From contig JAEVLN010000001.1 in NCBI GenBank assembly GCA_018350325.1, positions 4,927,254 to 4,991,253 of the forward strand: DNA of 64,000 nucleotides, read 5' to 3'. The stretch comes from Globodera rostochiensis. Lineage: Eukaryota; Nematoda; Chromadorea; Rhabditida; Heteroderidae. The notes under the pieces are model-generated. The model worked only from the letters and a program-made list of their open reading frames with translations. It made no database searches and had not been told where the DNA came from. Numbering within the stretch: the first letter of the stretch is position 1; each line of letters opens with the position of its first letter. A program made the translations under genes and the position numbers. Positions 12,244 to 24,638 of the stretch are shown one piece after another.

Positions 12244-12378
12244 GAAGAGGGCGGCGGGGGGGGGGGGGGTAGTGAGGGTCAAAAGTCTATCTGATCAAAT
12301 GTTTGATTTTGGCGATTTAAGAGATTCAATTTTATTTATTAAAAATATCGATGTATCAAATTTGTCAACAAATGAAGC

Positions 12379-13492
12379 TCAGTAAAGGACGGGCTGTGGG
12401 TGAGGGGGTGCCATAATCGGAGACGCCGAATGAGGGCCAAGGCCGACTCGGCCGGCCTGCTGCATTAGCTGAGGCGGGAGTGGAGCAGATTGCTCGGCCA
12501 CAAAAGGCGGAGGCTGAGCGCCGTCGCCGTTGAAAAGCATCTGTCGGGGGGGGGGGGGGGGGGGGTGGAGACGGATAACGAAACAGAACGAAACAGCCGA
12601 ATCACCTGACCGCTCGGCGGGAACTTCTCCCAAGGAAAGTTGAAATCGAGCTCGTGGAACTCTGCGGGCGGGGGTGGAGGGGGGGTGGCTAATTTGTATC
12701 AAGCAGAACTCACCGTCCAAGCTCAGTTTCTGGTTGCTGTTCCGATCGAACTGGCGAAACACTTCCGGCAGCTGAGCGACACTCCTCTGCAATGTTCCGT
12801 TTATGTACGTGCCCAACTCGTCGACGCTAAGTTCTCCGTCCCGGTTTCCGTCGTTCTTCTTAAAAAAGTCTACGCTTAATACGCGGACAATTTTCGTTGC
12901 CTGAAGAGTGAGTTTTGATGCCTCCAGCATGGCCGTCTTCCGCTGCTCTTCCAAACGCCGCACAAACGCGTCGAACTCCGCTTTAGTCACTTTTGCATCG
13001 CCTTAATTTTTAAATTTTAACTCGAAAAAATCGCTCCCCTCAACGATTCGTGTCTATGTCATTGAACTCGGTGCGCACAGACTCAACATAAAAGCGATCA
13101 CGCTTCATGTAGTCGTCCAGAGTGATTTCATTGTCGCGATTAGTGTCAATTCGATGGAACATTTCATCTGAATCAATTTCTTTTTGGGCAAACGCTTGGC
13201 GGCCGGGCCGACCTTTGCTTTCAGGCTTCAACCCAACGAATTGCGAAGTGCCGCCGCTGGACATTATCTCCGGCATCGGCGGACTTTGTCTGGTAACTTT
13301 CGCCGTGGGCTTCGTCCCCTGTTCGGTTGTAGCCCATTCGTTGGAGGAGGGCGGTCTGATTATTTGGGATTGGGTGGTGGGGGACGATTGGGTGGTGACA
13401 TTTGGAGGAGAGGGGACAGAAGAATTTGAATTTTGTGCCATTCCAAGTGCTACAACGGCTGTGAGCAGAACGAACGAACAAAACACGGGCAT
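12379..13492 (-). CDS. Secreted four EF-hand protein
   Basis: The start at 13492 opens with a signal peptide (MPVFCSFVLLTAVVALGMAQ) and lies directly after TTTTGCAG, so a cis- or trans-splice acceptor abuts the ATG. A Ser/Thr/Pro/Gln-rich linker follows, then four EF-hand loops: DTNRDNEITLDD, DTNRDAKVTKAE, DGNRDGELSVDE and a degenerate DRNSNQKLSLDE. The C-terminus has a DFNFPWEKFPP segment and a Pro/Gln-rich tail ending HPQPVLY. Spacing resembles calumenin/reticulocalbin-type secretory-pathway proteins, but there is no HDEL or HDEF retention signal, so secretion is more likely. One intron holds a 22-base C run (G on the coding strand). The role is presumably Ca2+ binding in the secretory path or outside the cell. 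Confidence 0.8.
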
Positions 13493-14464
13493 CTGCAAAA
13501 CAAAGTGCCAACATTCAGAAATTAATTTGCTATTGGATGAAGAGGGAGGGTTTTGCCAAAGTCTGGAGACGGTTTGAGGGAAGGCATTTTGGAGGCTCGT
13601 CATTAAATGAATGCTTATTTTGAATCGAAGCGCTTTATAAATGCATTTTCTTTTTTGTGTATTTATTACGGCGTTTTGCTTGCTGAATTTACATTCATCT
13701 GCCGACGAGAGATTATGATTTCCCACGGAACGATTTATCCGATCAGAAAATGTACACAAAAAAACTTGTCAGAACGTTGGAGACAAAGCATTCGAAGTCC
13801 AAAATATTTTGTCCCGTCGATGGTTTGTATACAGAACAGACCACAAATCGGATCATTCGGAAGGGATCAGAAACAAGTCCCCGTCCGACACCCCCCCCCC
13901 CAAATGCCCTCAATTTTTAAGGTTCTTTTTGCACAAAACATTTTCTCTAATATATATATATTATACATATATGACAATATTAAATTGCTTACAATCGACA
14001 ATTATGAGGACTTTCCCCGTTAGTCTCTATGCCCCCACGGCGACTGTCCCTAACCCCCCCCCCCTTCCCCGCGCAGTACTTCCAGTCTCTCTCGCCAAAT
14101 TCCCGTCATCACCACCCTCCCCTCCCTCCATCCGGTTGTTTGGTTGGTTTGTTATCCTCTCGGCGTGATCCACCGACCAACAAACAAACAAAACAACCGG
14201 ACAGCGACGTTAGAAGAAGACTGCGTTCTTAGAAGGCCCCTTCCCAAAGTTTGTTTCTGTTTGCGCTTTCCTTTGTTGTTGTTTTTTGATGAATTAAAAA
14301 GCAGTGATTGTTTCTTAAATAAAAAATAAATTGGGTTGAACAATTAAAACAGAGTTTTCATCTTTACAAAATTTAAATAAATAAATTGTTTTGAACAATC
14401 AGATTGATATGTTTTAGTTAAATGACGAGCCCTAACACAAATAAATTGCCAAGTTTAAAGATAA
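13493..14464. other. Intergenic, no supported gene
   Basis: AT-rich and C-run-containing spacer (C runs near 13893 and 14046, an alternating TA stretch near 13951). No exon with proper phase and family resemblance was seen. Confidence 0.5.
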
Positions 14465-15933
14465 TCAACGCGGCGTTATCAGCGCCTTCCCACCGTCAAT
14501 TTTCAGCAGTTGCCCCGTGGTGAAAGTGGCATCACGGGCCAAAAAAAGAATGCTGCTGGCGACTTCCTCGGGGGTTCCGACACGTCCAAGCGCGTGAGTC
14601 TGTGCCCCTCGACGAACAAACTGAAAAACCCGTGGTTTTTATGGGACCAATTTCCCCTAATTTTGTTGGTGCCCGCAGGAAGGATTTGTCAAATTAAATG
14701 GCCAAGTTTTAAAAATGTCTAGCAACCCGAAAAGCATTATGGAAACGCTCAATGAACGTTAAATTATTAGGCGATCACTCACATCGTTGTATTGCTCCTC
14801 GGGCATTCCCGAACGCCGATGCAATTCAGTGACAATTAGTGCTGGACTTTAACGGGATTTACAATTAGTGAAAGAATTCATTAGAAAGTCCCCGACTTGA
14901 CAGCGTTGACTCGAATCCCTTTCGGTGCCAATTCCATCGAAAGACATTCGGTGAATTTGTCCACGGCAGCTTTGGAGATGCAATAATAAGTGACTGCGGG
15001 GAACTGAACAAAAATTCGTTGTTTTTTCTTCAATTTTATGAGATTAAAATTGATAATTGCCCATTTAAACAAACGACGACAAACCGCGCAAATTCCAGCG
15101 ATGCTGCTAACTGAATTTACAATAAAAAGTTAAAACTCGAAAATATTCACTAACCGTTCACAATGTTTCCTCTCGTTTTCTGAAGATGAGGCACCGCCAA
15201 TTGGCTCAGTCTGATCATACTTCAGGGAGGGAGAAGCTCTGATCAAAATATTAAAAGAGATGCTATGCATTTCATGCGACGTATTCAGAAAGTAATTCCA
15301 GTTTTGTGTGCTGTGTTCAAACACTCGAACACCTCTTAACGTTGACATCCATCAGACCATCCAAAACGGAGAGAGAGGTGTCCTCCGCCCCTCCGGGGGA
15401 AATGATGCCCGCACAATTCACCTTCAACCGAAAATTTAATTTGCTAATTTAAGTCTCGTCTCTGACCAGAACATCAATTCGACCAAATCGCTCGTCAGTT
15501 TGGTTCACAATGTTTTTGAGAGTTATTTCCTCGCGTACATCGCCGATAATTGTCAAAACCTTAATGGAATATTTTTTTCGAGACCATCACAGACCAAAAG
15601 CGTGCCAGAAATGTTTCGGGCTAACCAAAAAGTGCGAGTTTTAGACAATTTGAAACGGTCGGGACATAAACATTTATTCGTTTAAAGGGCAACCTGATCG
15701 TCGGCCAAGTCGCCTTCTTTCAGACAATTTACCGCCACGCCCTCTAAGGCTTTTTCATTGCGGCCACAGAGAGAGAGACGATAGCCATTTCGGGCGAACA
15801 AAAGCGCAGTTGCCTTCCCAAGGCCCGAACTCGCGCCTAAAAGTAGCAAAAATGCATTTTTGAGTGCTTATTTTTGTAATATATTATTATAAAAACCCTG
15901 ACCTGTTATGACTGCCACCATTTTTGAAGTCAT
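14465..15933 (-). CDS. Short-chain dehydrogenase/reductase
   Basis: Classical NAD(P)(H)-dependent SDR, about 260 residues in eight exons. The start at 15933 gives [11 protein letters not shown] joined to [18 protein letters not shown], the TGxxxGxG cofactor-binding motif. Further landmarks are [10 protein letters not shown] (adenine pocket), [11 protein letters not shown] (NNAG motif with Cys as second residue), [13 protein letters not shown] (catalytic Ser), [20 protein letters not shown] (YxxxK) and [13 protein letters not shown]. The C-terminal exon reads [19 protein letters not shown] and [14 protein letters not shown]. All catalytic residues are present, so an active cytosolic oxidoreductase is likely. 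Substrate cannot be told from sequence. Introns are about 45-150 nt. Confidence 0.9.
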
Positions 15934-16700
15934 TTTGAGTAGACGATTCTTTAACAACAAAATTAAATATTTGAACAAATCGGGAAATCTTATTTTATTT
16001 AACAAAAGAAAGAGAATTAATGAAATAAAGGTAAAATTGTGCAAAATTTTAGGCCAGAGGTCGGATACGTCCCTTTTTTTAAAGATTTGTCATTTTTAGG
16101 GTAAAAGAAAAAATCAGAAAACACCCTAAAATCAGGATAAAAAACCTGATAAATTAGGTATTATTGTCACCCCGGGTACACGCCCTTTTCCGTCCTTTAA
16201 TTGAAATTTCTGGAATTTTTGAAGAATTTTAAATTTGAAATCTTTAGACAGATGGCCAAATTTTGAGGGGACTTTTTGATTTGAATAATTTTTGAACCAA
16301 AACAAATTACTGCTTGGAAAGAATGTTGGAAAAAATCATTTCAAGCGAAATGCCATCCCTAGTTATGTATTTGCTTTAGTGAAACAAATCATGTGCTTCA
16401 TCTGTAATAATTGTTAAAAATGTTCAAGTGCAATATTAATTTGGAAAAAGTAAATAGTCGGGCCGTAGTGATGATGAATATAATTAAAAGATTTCATTGA
16501 TGCTATTGGTGGATGTTGTTGATATGCAAATAAAGCAGAGAACAAAGAAGTAATAGCAAGACGACGTACATTGTCATGTAAATACAAATGCCTGCAGCAT
16601 GGAAAATGTTTTGAAATTCATTTATTGCTTCATCACTATCTTTGGGCAATTCTTTTCAAAAAATGTTATCTAACGTATATTGGAATTATTAATCTGTTTT
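15934..16700. other. AT-rich intergenic with possible transposon end
   Basis: No gene seen. Near 16356-16370 the sequence ATGCCATCCCTAG, read on the minus strand as CTAGGGATGGCAT, resembles the terminal motif CAGGGATGGGC found at 22214. This could be an old DNA-transposon end, but no partner end or target duplication was confirmed. Confidence 0.35.
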
Positions 16701-18485
16701 CTAAGAAATTGTGAGCCTCTGCTTTTCGTCCGCGTTATCCACATCCTCCAGAGACTTTTGGTTTCCTCCGCTAACTTCTTCCACTTTGCCCAATGGCTCT
16801 CGGAGAGATTGTGCCCTGGCCGCCTCCTCCGTGAGAAACATATGCCACAATTGGAATACAATGTCAGTGGTGATCAAATCGCCCGCATTGGATGCTAAAC
16901 GCGACAAAAAGTCTAAAATTTGCTCATAAAAGTAAATTCATTTACTTACATATCAGACGAAGCAGAAAAACACCATCCGAACGCAAATAGCTGTTAACAA
17001 ACTTTCCGATCGCACGTTTTTCTGAAGGAATTGAGGATTGGCTCGGAAAGAGGTCAACCCAACACTTCGTTAGTGGCGTAACACCTAATGTAAACTTGGA
17101 AGACTTGGGAGTTTGTTAGTAAAATTGGAAGGAGAAGCATTTATAAGCAAAGAAAATCATTTTGCCTTAATTGTTGTAGTAACCTACCATTGGGGTCGTC
17201 TTCCTTTAGCAGATGATAAACTCGAAGGTATTGGCGAATGAACGATACGTTCTGTCGAGGAGTGGTCAGCCAATAGGTAAAGCTTAAGAAGGTTGCGACG
17301 CCGACCAGTAGAAGCCACCACCAGACGAACAAGTACACCTTCTCATTGAACTGTGTTGGGGGACAGCCGGATGGTGATCATGATCAGAAAAAGAAGGCCA
17401 TGAATCAATCACCATGTTAATCATCAGCACACATTGGACCGTGTGGCGGTGTTTATTTCCCAACACACGCACTTCAAAGTCGCACATTGTTACCCTGGGA
17501 AAGTGGCCAGATTCTTGCCATTCGTGCCCGTGGGCAAGGTCCCGAAGAATTTCGAAGCCCCAAAATGTGTAAGAAGTGCCAAGGAAGCTGTTGAGGACGA
17601 AAAACTGGCAGACCACTTGGAAAAGATAGAGCATTTTGATAACTGTTAAAGGAAAACTGGGGGATTAAAGAGAATAATGGACGACAAAGACCAAGATAAA
17701 GCCAGTTTAGGTAGGTGCCACGACGAAACAGGCAAGAGAGTAAAACTGAAATGTACAAATGAGAGAAAATCGAGCAGTTCAGTACTCACATCCTTTTGAA
17801 AGGGTTTGCTGCATTTTTAGAGAGTCCCGGATGTGAGTGGCAACGACCTCGACAGAGCTCCTGCGCTTGTCCACTTGCATGTTGCCCACATCCTCGCACA
17901 TTTGGATGATCCCTTTCACAGCCACACCTTAAACAGCAAATCCCACCAATTAATTCCCCTCCTTGCGCACCCGACTGCCAGTTAAAGATGCGCCATACCA
18001 GCGATGGCAAATAGAACAAAATGCCCTGGAGGCCAAGCACAAAAGGCACCCACTGGTAATAGCCTGCGGCATATTGTACATACAGTATGCCAAATCACCC
18101 AAAGGCTCACCAATTTCTTTCTCTTCTCTCTGCTCAATGTCCTGAGGGATATAATGGTTTAACGGCAAAAAATAAGTGTTCTGAACGAAGCAGTAGTTTT
18201 CGCTGTATTGTTCCTGAACGTGCGGGCGAATAAAACAAATAAACAAATTAAAAAGACCCAAGCTCCGGTGAATTGTGCCGGGATCCAACATTGGATGGGC
18301 TGACCGACGTATCTGAAAAAATGAGCGGATTCAAAACATTTTGAGCATTTAACTAACTGTTTTGCGGATAAAGTGAGTGCAAAGACGATGAACAACATTG
18401 GCGTGTAGTAATAGTTCAGTCTGTCCACAATGTCGTCATCGAACTGCGGCTTCAACCCCTGCAGGAATTTGTCCAAAAAGAACAT
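16701..18485 (-). CDS. Innexin (gap-junction subunit), copy 1
   Basis: Full four-TM innexin in nine exons, forming gap junctions or hemichannels at the plasma membrane. Start chosen at 18485 ([13 protein letters not shown]); an in-frame ATG at 18497 is the alternative. Signatures in order: [27 protein letters not shown] (first-loop Cys), [19 protein letters not shown], the family hallmark [29 protein letters not shown], and the second extracellular loop with [14 protein letters not shown] and [14 protein letters not shown]. The fourth TM follows in [14 protein letters not shown]. The tail includes LTKCWVDLF and [17 protein letters not shown], ending with a polar Glu/Lys-rich segment. All phases agree. 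It lies head-to-tail with a second, clearly diverged innexin; no specific C. elegans orthologue is asserted. Confidence 0.92.
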
Positions 18486-19921
18486 CGAGCAGTACAATAA
18501 AGAGTTTGATGTGCAAGTATGAGAAATGAGTAAGTCTTCAAAGTTAGCATAAAAAATAAATGTTAAAATTAAAAAAGGAAGTTAAAAACCCATCGATTTT
18601 TCGTTTGCCTTTCCCTCAGAATCGTCGGAGTCTCCCCAATTTTATTTTATGCCCTCACCCCGTCCTCGTCGCCTGTCAGTCGCCCCCCCCCCCGCCGCCC
18701 GAAATTGCGTTGCATTGAATTCCCTCACTGTTTGGTCGGTTGGTTGCCTCCACCAGCCCCCCCCCGCCGTCGCCCCCTCAGCTCCCCCCCCCCTCCCCTC
18801 CAGCGCCTCCAGCTCTTTTTGTGGAGTTGCGCAAATTTATTTTGGCGCATTTGTTCAGAATATAACAAAAAAATAAGGGAGAAAGTTGTTTCTAGGCTTG
18901 GACTGTTAGGAGTTGGGGACGGGCGGTGGGTGGTAAAGGGATTAGCAAAGGATGACAAACAGCAGCCGATTCACTGTATTCCCTTCTGCTGATCAGCCAC
19001 CCCCCCCCCTCCCCCATTTTGCCAAATTAGTTCCTTCTATCCTCTCCCCCCCCCCCCCGCCGATGTTTTTGTCTGTTATTTCTACTCTCTTTTATCACAG
19101 ACCAACAAAGTGCACTTTTCCACTCACCCCCCTAGGTACCGTAATCCCATGCACTCACTACAAACAGTTTACTGTAAAGCATTTCATTTTGTTAAAATTG
19201 GAATAATAGGCCTAAAGGCAGGCAAGGACAAAATGCGCCAATAGGAGAGTGGAGGGGGGGGGGGGAATGGGAAGGGGAACAGTGATTAATGGTCCAAACG
19301 CACGATCTGTGATCGAACGATACACGGGGAATTTGCATAGGGAGAAGAATAAAACGAAGATATTATCCTTCGTGCTGGCATTAAATATTTTGGATGGGTG
19401 GGGTGAACAACGTCAGTCGTCAAATTGGCGGAGGGGAGGGGGGGGGGGAGGGGTATAATAAGTAATAGAATGTCCTTGATGCAGAGTTCTCCGAGTGGAG
19501 GGGGGAGGGGGGGGACTTTGTGGAGGGGGGGGGGGAGGGAGCGGATGATTGGAGGAAGGACGCGTGAGTGGGAGGGAGGGGGGGGGGGTGGGGAAGGGGG
19601 GGGGGGAGAAGTACAACCAGCAGCAGTTAACTAAGCTGATCGGTGCCTGGTTATTGAAATGAATATGCAATAAATTAGCCTCAATTTTGGTTCGCTCTTC
19701 AAGAAATGGCTCGGAGAGAAAATTGAAAATGCAAAATGACAGAAGCCCAGTGAGACGACCTGAAACGATGTGGAAATGTGTACAGCAGCAGATTATGCAC
19801 ATATTTTGGTTATCCTTGACAAAAATTTTATTGTGTAAAGCACAAAGCAAAAAGTTTTATCAAGCTCTAAGAAAACGCATTTCTGAATTGTTTTTATTTA
19901 TAATCTTCCGGCATCGTCCGT
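18486..19921. other. Intergenic spacer between innexins, homopolymer-rich
   Basis: Contains C runs near 18680-18800 and 19000-19060 and G runs near 19254-19265 and 19435-19610. The Pro/Gly-rich frames on both strands are low-complexity by-products. No gene supported. Confidence 0.6.
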
Positions 19922-21521
19922 TTAATGCTTTTCCTTTCCATTGTTAGCTTTGCTGCTTAACAAGGGTACTGGCTCATTATAGGGAGGCGGTCGTCGGTGC
20001 TCCATGGAATTCGCTGCCTGTGCCTGGTAATCTCGCCTTTGGGAGTGCAAAATTGAAACGCGTCAATAAAAAAACCCCCAAATTTGTTTCACCATAAAGT
20101 GGAGACCAATTGGAAAGTGATCAAGTCGCCATTGTTTAGTGTGATCATCCGGATAAGCAACAGTCCGTCTGGTCTCAAAGTCCGTTCGATGAAGTCACGA
20201 ACTTGAGCTTTGCGAGAAAGTCCCCGACGAGAAGGACTCGGATCAATCTGAGTCGGGATTTGGCTGGTTGGAGGGAATTGATCAGGATATTGCCCTGTCT
20301 ATGTAGTTGTTGATCAGCAGAAAGTTGCTTTTTGTGTTGCAAACTCGGACCAACCATTGCAGACAGTTCAACAGGCTGAACACTGCGACAAAACAGAACC
20401 AAAACCAGAAGAAAATGAAGATTTTTTCGTTAAACTGAAAGAGTTTGGGAGGAATCTGAGATGGATGATGATCGGAAAGCTGACCATGTTGATCATCAGC
20501 ACGCATTGCACTGAATGTCGATGCAAGTTGCCAAGAACTCGCACTGAAAAGTCGCAGAGAGTGACGCGGGGGAAGTTGCCTGTCTCCGGCCATTCCCTGC
20601 CGGCAACCAAATCGGTCAACACCGTCCATCCCCACAGCAAGTCCGGCGTTCCGAGCATCCATTTGACCATTACAAATTGGGCCAACGCGTTCAAAGCATA
20701 GAGCAGTTTAACAAACTGAATATACGACATTGCAAGTCGAGGAAAGGAATCCATCCTTACAATGTACGTCAGCATCACCGTCCTTCCGTCCAACATCGAC
20801 TTGACGCGTCCTCCGATGTTCTTCGTCACATCGTGGTCGAAGATCAAAAACCTTGCAACCACCTGTGAGCAAGGCTTATAGAATGGAAAGTGAATGATTT
20901 GTTCTCACTTCCATGTTTTTGCTCCTCTCCTCCGGCTCCATGTTTGATTTGATGCTGCACGTCTCGCAGATCGCACGGACCTTGACACCTGTCGAGCTGT
21001 AAATGGACCGCCAAACGACAACGGGAAGAAAGAACATCAGAGCCTGAAGTGCCAGGATGAATGGCACCCACTGATAATAGCCTGATCGGAGGATGAAGAG
21101 CGGCGAGTCGTCCGTCAGATTAATTTCAATTTCATCTCTCACCGATTTGTTTTTGGTCCCGCTCCGTCCAATTCTTCGGAATCGGAATAATGTGGTCGGC
21201 AATGTCGAAATAATTGTCCGGCTTTATCATGTCGGTAAATGCGAGAAAATAAGTGTTCTGGATGTAGCAATAGTCCAGCGCATATTCCATCCACCAACCG
21301 CGATAATAAGCGGGGAACCAGCATTGTATCGGTTGGCCGACAAAACTTAACCGTAAAATGTCCAATCACAAAACAGAAACAGCCGCAGTGCACCTCCAAC
21401 CGGAGATGAAGGCGGAACCGATCACCAGAAAAGTGGTTGTGTAGCAGTAGTTAAGCCGATCGGACAGATCCCCGTCAGGAAGAGGAGAGATGGCGCTGAG
21501 TAGCCCTTGGACGATGTTCAT
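19922..21521 (-). CDS. Innexin (gap-junction subunit), copy 2
   Basis: Second innexin in the tandem pair. It starts at 21521 (MNIVQGLLSAISP) with GDLSDRLNYCYTT, then [78 protein letters not shown] and [14 protein letters not shown]. The last TM is FFWFWFCFVAVFSLL. The C-terminal region (DFIERTLRPDGLLLIRMITL, NNGDLITFQLVSTLW) continues through one more short intron to a tail with PPPYNEPVPLL, a PPxY motif that could recruit a WW-domain protein. Stop 19922-19924. The intron at 20248-20293 must be GC-AG to keep frame. It has about the same length as copy 1 but is clearly diverged, so the duplication is old. Confidence 0.92.
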
Positions 21522-21938
21522 CGGTTTGAACTTTAAATGACCTTAGGGGGGAGGGGTGTTCAGAGCAGCGGATGTCTTTCTGTCGGGGATGGATTTATGT
21601 GCCCCGGAGGGCTTGAATCGAATTGGGAGGGCTGGGAAAAGTTGGATCCATCGAATTGGGGAAGAGGAGGGGACGACGAGGCGCCTCCAGCATTTTATTC
21701 GCCGCGAATACCACCGAATCGTTGTGATGGGCGGGGGGCAAAATGGGCGAAGTGAATTCTTCCGTGGGCGATGTGAGCAGAGACATCACCGGAGGGTATG
21801 AGGGAGGCGAAAAGAATGTATGATAGATGAGAGGTTGGGAGATCAAAGAAACGTCAAATTGCCAGCAGAGAAGCAGAGTTGCGGCGGTTGGTGGTTGTAG
21901 GGCGTGGAGAAAGAGAAGGCGAGAGGGCGGCAGAGTTT

Positions 21939-22178
21939 GGGGGGGGTTGCCCATTCTCTCCCCTCGGGGGGGGGGGGGGGGGAGGGAGTTGCCCATTCTC
22001 TCCCCTCGGGGGGGGGGGGGAGGGGGTTGCCCCCCATTCTCTCCCCTCGGGGGGGGGGGAGGGAGTTGCCCATCTCCCCTCGGGGGGGGGGGGGGGAGGG
22101 AGTTGCCCATTCTCTCCCCTCGGGGGGGGGAGGGAGTTGCCCATTCTCTCCCCTCGGGGGGGGGGGGGGGGGGGAGAA
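21939..22178. repeat. G-run minisatellite, unit GGGAGTTGCCCATTCTCTCC + CTC(G)n
   Basis: About seven tandem units share the spacer GTTGCCCATTCTCTCCCCTC, each followed by a G run of 8 to about 20. Spacer sequence is nearly invariant while G-run length varies. It is intergenic, upstream of copy-2 innexin and downstream of the TMEM144-like gene. Confidence 0.85.
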
Positions 22179-22539
22179 AAGGGAAGGGCACTCACCGAGT
22201 TGTAAGGTGCCCACCAGGGATGGGCGGAAATCTATTTAAAAAACGGAACCTAAAGTTGCTTCTGCGCGAATTTCCACTTTTAATTAAAAATAAACAAATC
22301 CAAAAACATCCCCGGTTTTATCAAAATGGGCCTTTTTTTCAAAGTATCTGGAGTTTTGCCTAAATTCATCGGCACCGCCAATCCCCCCCCCCTCCCCTTC
22401 TTGAGCGACTGATTTCAAATTTTACACAAACTTTAAAAAACTGATTCTAGACTAACTAATACATACATGGATATAGCAGAATCAAAGATCCAGCAACATA
22501 TCGATTTGATTAAACAAGTAAAGCAGAATAAGACATAAC

Positions 22540-22590
22540 TAGTGATGTTCGAGAGTCTGGGGGTCAAGTCTCGGTAAATTAAAACAAACA
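22540..22590. repeat. CTCGAG-type dispersed repeat, copy 2
   Basis: CTAGTGATGTTCGAGAGTC followed by AAGTCTCGG. The opening matches the outer end of the copy at 846 (minus strand) and the copy at 30278 (GTGATGCTCGACAC). Confidence 0.5.
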
Positions 22591-22737
22591 AAAAAATTGT
22601 TCAGGAATACGATATCGGTACAGCCTAAACAGTACTACCAACCCGATTTTTCGATCACAAAATTATTGCACGAGGGAGAGCGAGATAAAGCATCCGTAAA
22701 TTTAAATTTGGGAGTATATGGGGGGAGAGGACAATTT

Positions 22738-24638
22738 TTAAGTCGAGTCAGAAAATTTGAAGAGAATAATTTTATCGAGTGGAACTTTCGACTTGGAGAC
22801 GAATATCATGAAAGCGCCGCAGAAAATGGATGTAAAGGAGCTGAAGATGATCAGTGAGTTTCGGCGATTCTGTTGGAATAAGATAAAGATAAGAATGGAT
22901 TTATGGATAATTTGTTTGAATCACTGACCATTTCAATCTCCTTAAAGAAATAAATGCTCCAAAGTGATGCCACACAACCCGGCAGAGTGACCAGTACCTG
23001 TTAATGGAGGGGGGGGGGGCTTTTCACATTTTGTTATGACCGCTTTTTCTTACCGGGTAAGTGACCGTTGGGGTGAGAAGGTCGTTGGCCAAAAATAGGC
23101 ATGCCATGCCACAGCCCCAAATCGCTCCGCTCAACAACGACGGTAAAATGACCGTGCCGTTGACGGTCGGATTGTTGCGTCTAGATTTGGAATAATGGCT
23201 AAACAAAATGATCAGACGATCGATCACATTACTTAATGAGGGCATTGACGATGAAGATGGCGGAAGAGGAGAGAAAAATGCCAAAGTAATGCGAGAAAAT
23301 ATAATTGAGGCCACTTAGAGGCGCGTCGGGAAACAGCTCGAGATTGTCTTGGATGACTAAAAGCAATTATCAATAAAATGTAAAACAACCGGCGGTTCTG
23401 TCGAACTTACAGAGAACCGGGATTACTGTAACGGAGTAGAAAAATCCACAAAACAAGGCGAGCAAAATGCACCTGTAAAAAATAATATTTACAATTCAAT
23501 AAATTCAAATGTCTGATGTTTTTCATAATATTTTATTAATGATTTATTCCGAAGCTCTTCAAACATTTTTTAAACTCAATGAATTTTCCCCTCACAATAA
23601 TCGATGTGAATTGCGCATTATCCATTTGCGAAACCGTTTAAAAATCCCATCGGAAGTGATTGAAGACGACGAAGACAAAGAAGTGATCAGATAACGGCGT
23701 TTGTCCTCCACTCGCTGAACCGCCCCATCGCCCATTTTGAAGGTTAAATGGCGTCCATTTTCATCTTTAAAAGTTGCATTTCCCTTGCTTTATCGTTATT
23801 CTGATCTCGAAACGAATTATTCGACCATTTTGTGTGCTTTTTCCATCGTCCGCTTCGAATAAGCCCAACGAGTTCGGCGTGTTCGGGTAAACATGCGCTT
23901 TGTCTTTCGGCTGATTGGACTTTCGTACGAATGCGAAACAAATGCCTCTTCAAAGGAACATTTAAATTCGGAAAAGATCGTTCTCCCCCCCCCCCCAATT
24001 CGGACTTACCCCGTTAAAAGAATGACAAGGCCAACCACATTCAGCACTTCGTGTTCTGGCACTTTTGCCTTCAGCCCAAACAAACCGAATCTGCAGGCCG
24101 ACCAGCCCGTCAAAATGTTGGTGGTGGACCAGAGGAGAAGTGCCGGGCCCAGTCCCAGTCCGGCGATGACATATTGAGAAATTGAATTTGCTAAATAAAC
24201 GGCAATTAAATTAAACTAAAATCGCCCAAAAACCGAATGCCCAAAAGGCTCCACCGCCGGAGACAGTCAACCGAAGAGGCGGAGATCCCATGGCCGCGTT
24301 AACCCCAAAGCCGACAAACAAACTGCCAAGAGACATCACCCACTGGACGAACAAACAATCCCTAATTGTGGCGAATATCCGAATTGGCACATGCTAAGAG
24401 TAAATTGATCAAATCATTAATAAAACGGCTGGCTATTCAAACGTGCCATTGTGCCAAAACAGAAGGCCCCGAGCAGTACAATGACAATGCCGTAGGCAAG
24501 GTTGTTGCCGGCGCTGTTGCTGAACGATTTTTCAACCGTCACAAAGTCATCGAATTGCTGGGCGGCTGATAATTTGAGAAAATCGGTCTTCTTCACAGTG
24601 TCATTCAAACTTATCAACAATGCCTCGGGCATTTTCAT
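22738..24638 (-). CDS. TMEM144-like ten-TM transporter
   Basis: Multi-pass protein of the TMEM144 family (drug/metabolite-transporter superfamily; predicted carbohydrate transporter), in about ten exons. Start at 24638 (or Met at 24632). Landmarks: YGIVIVLLGAFCFGTM then HVPIRIF, LFVQWVMSLGSLFVGFGVN, GGGAFWAFANSISQYVIAGL, LGPALLLWSTTNILTGW and EHEVLNVVGLVILLTG. A long polar loop (PKDKAHVYPNTPNSLGLFE and a Ser-rich stretch) separates the halves. The second half has ILLALFCGFFYSVTVIPVL, NYIFSHYFGIFLSSSAIF, LPSLLSGAIWGCGMACLFL, LTPTVTYPVLVTLPGC, WSIYFFKEIEM and IIFSSFTSIFCGAFMIF. Stop 22738-22740. The intron 24394-24446 is GC-AG. Two introns carry homopolymer runs. The loop is longer than I would expect. 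Confidence 0.88.

Noticed and set aside
13592..13759. Upstream extension of the EF-hand protein to 13759
   Set aside because: Frame is open but reads unlike protein and lies upstream of a TTTTGCAG acceptor directly before the signal-peptide ATG at 13492.
22100..22515. G-run array considered as a CRISPR array
   Set aside because: Spacers are identical and the repeats are homopolymers, the opposite of CRISPR; the host is a eukaryote.
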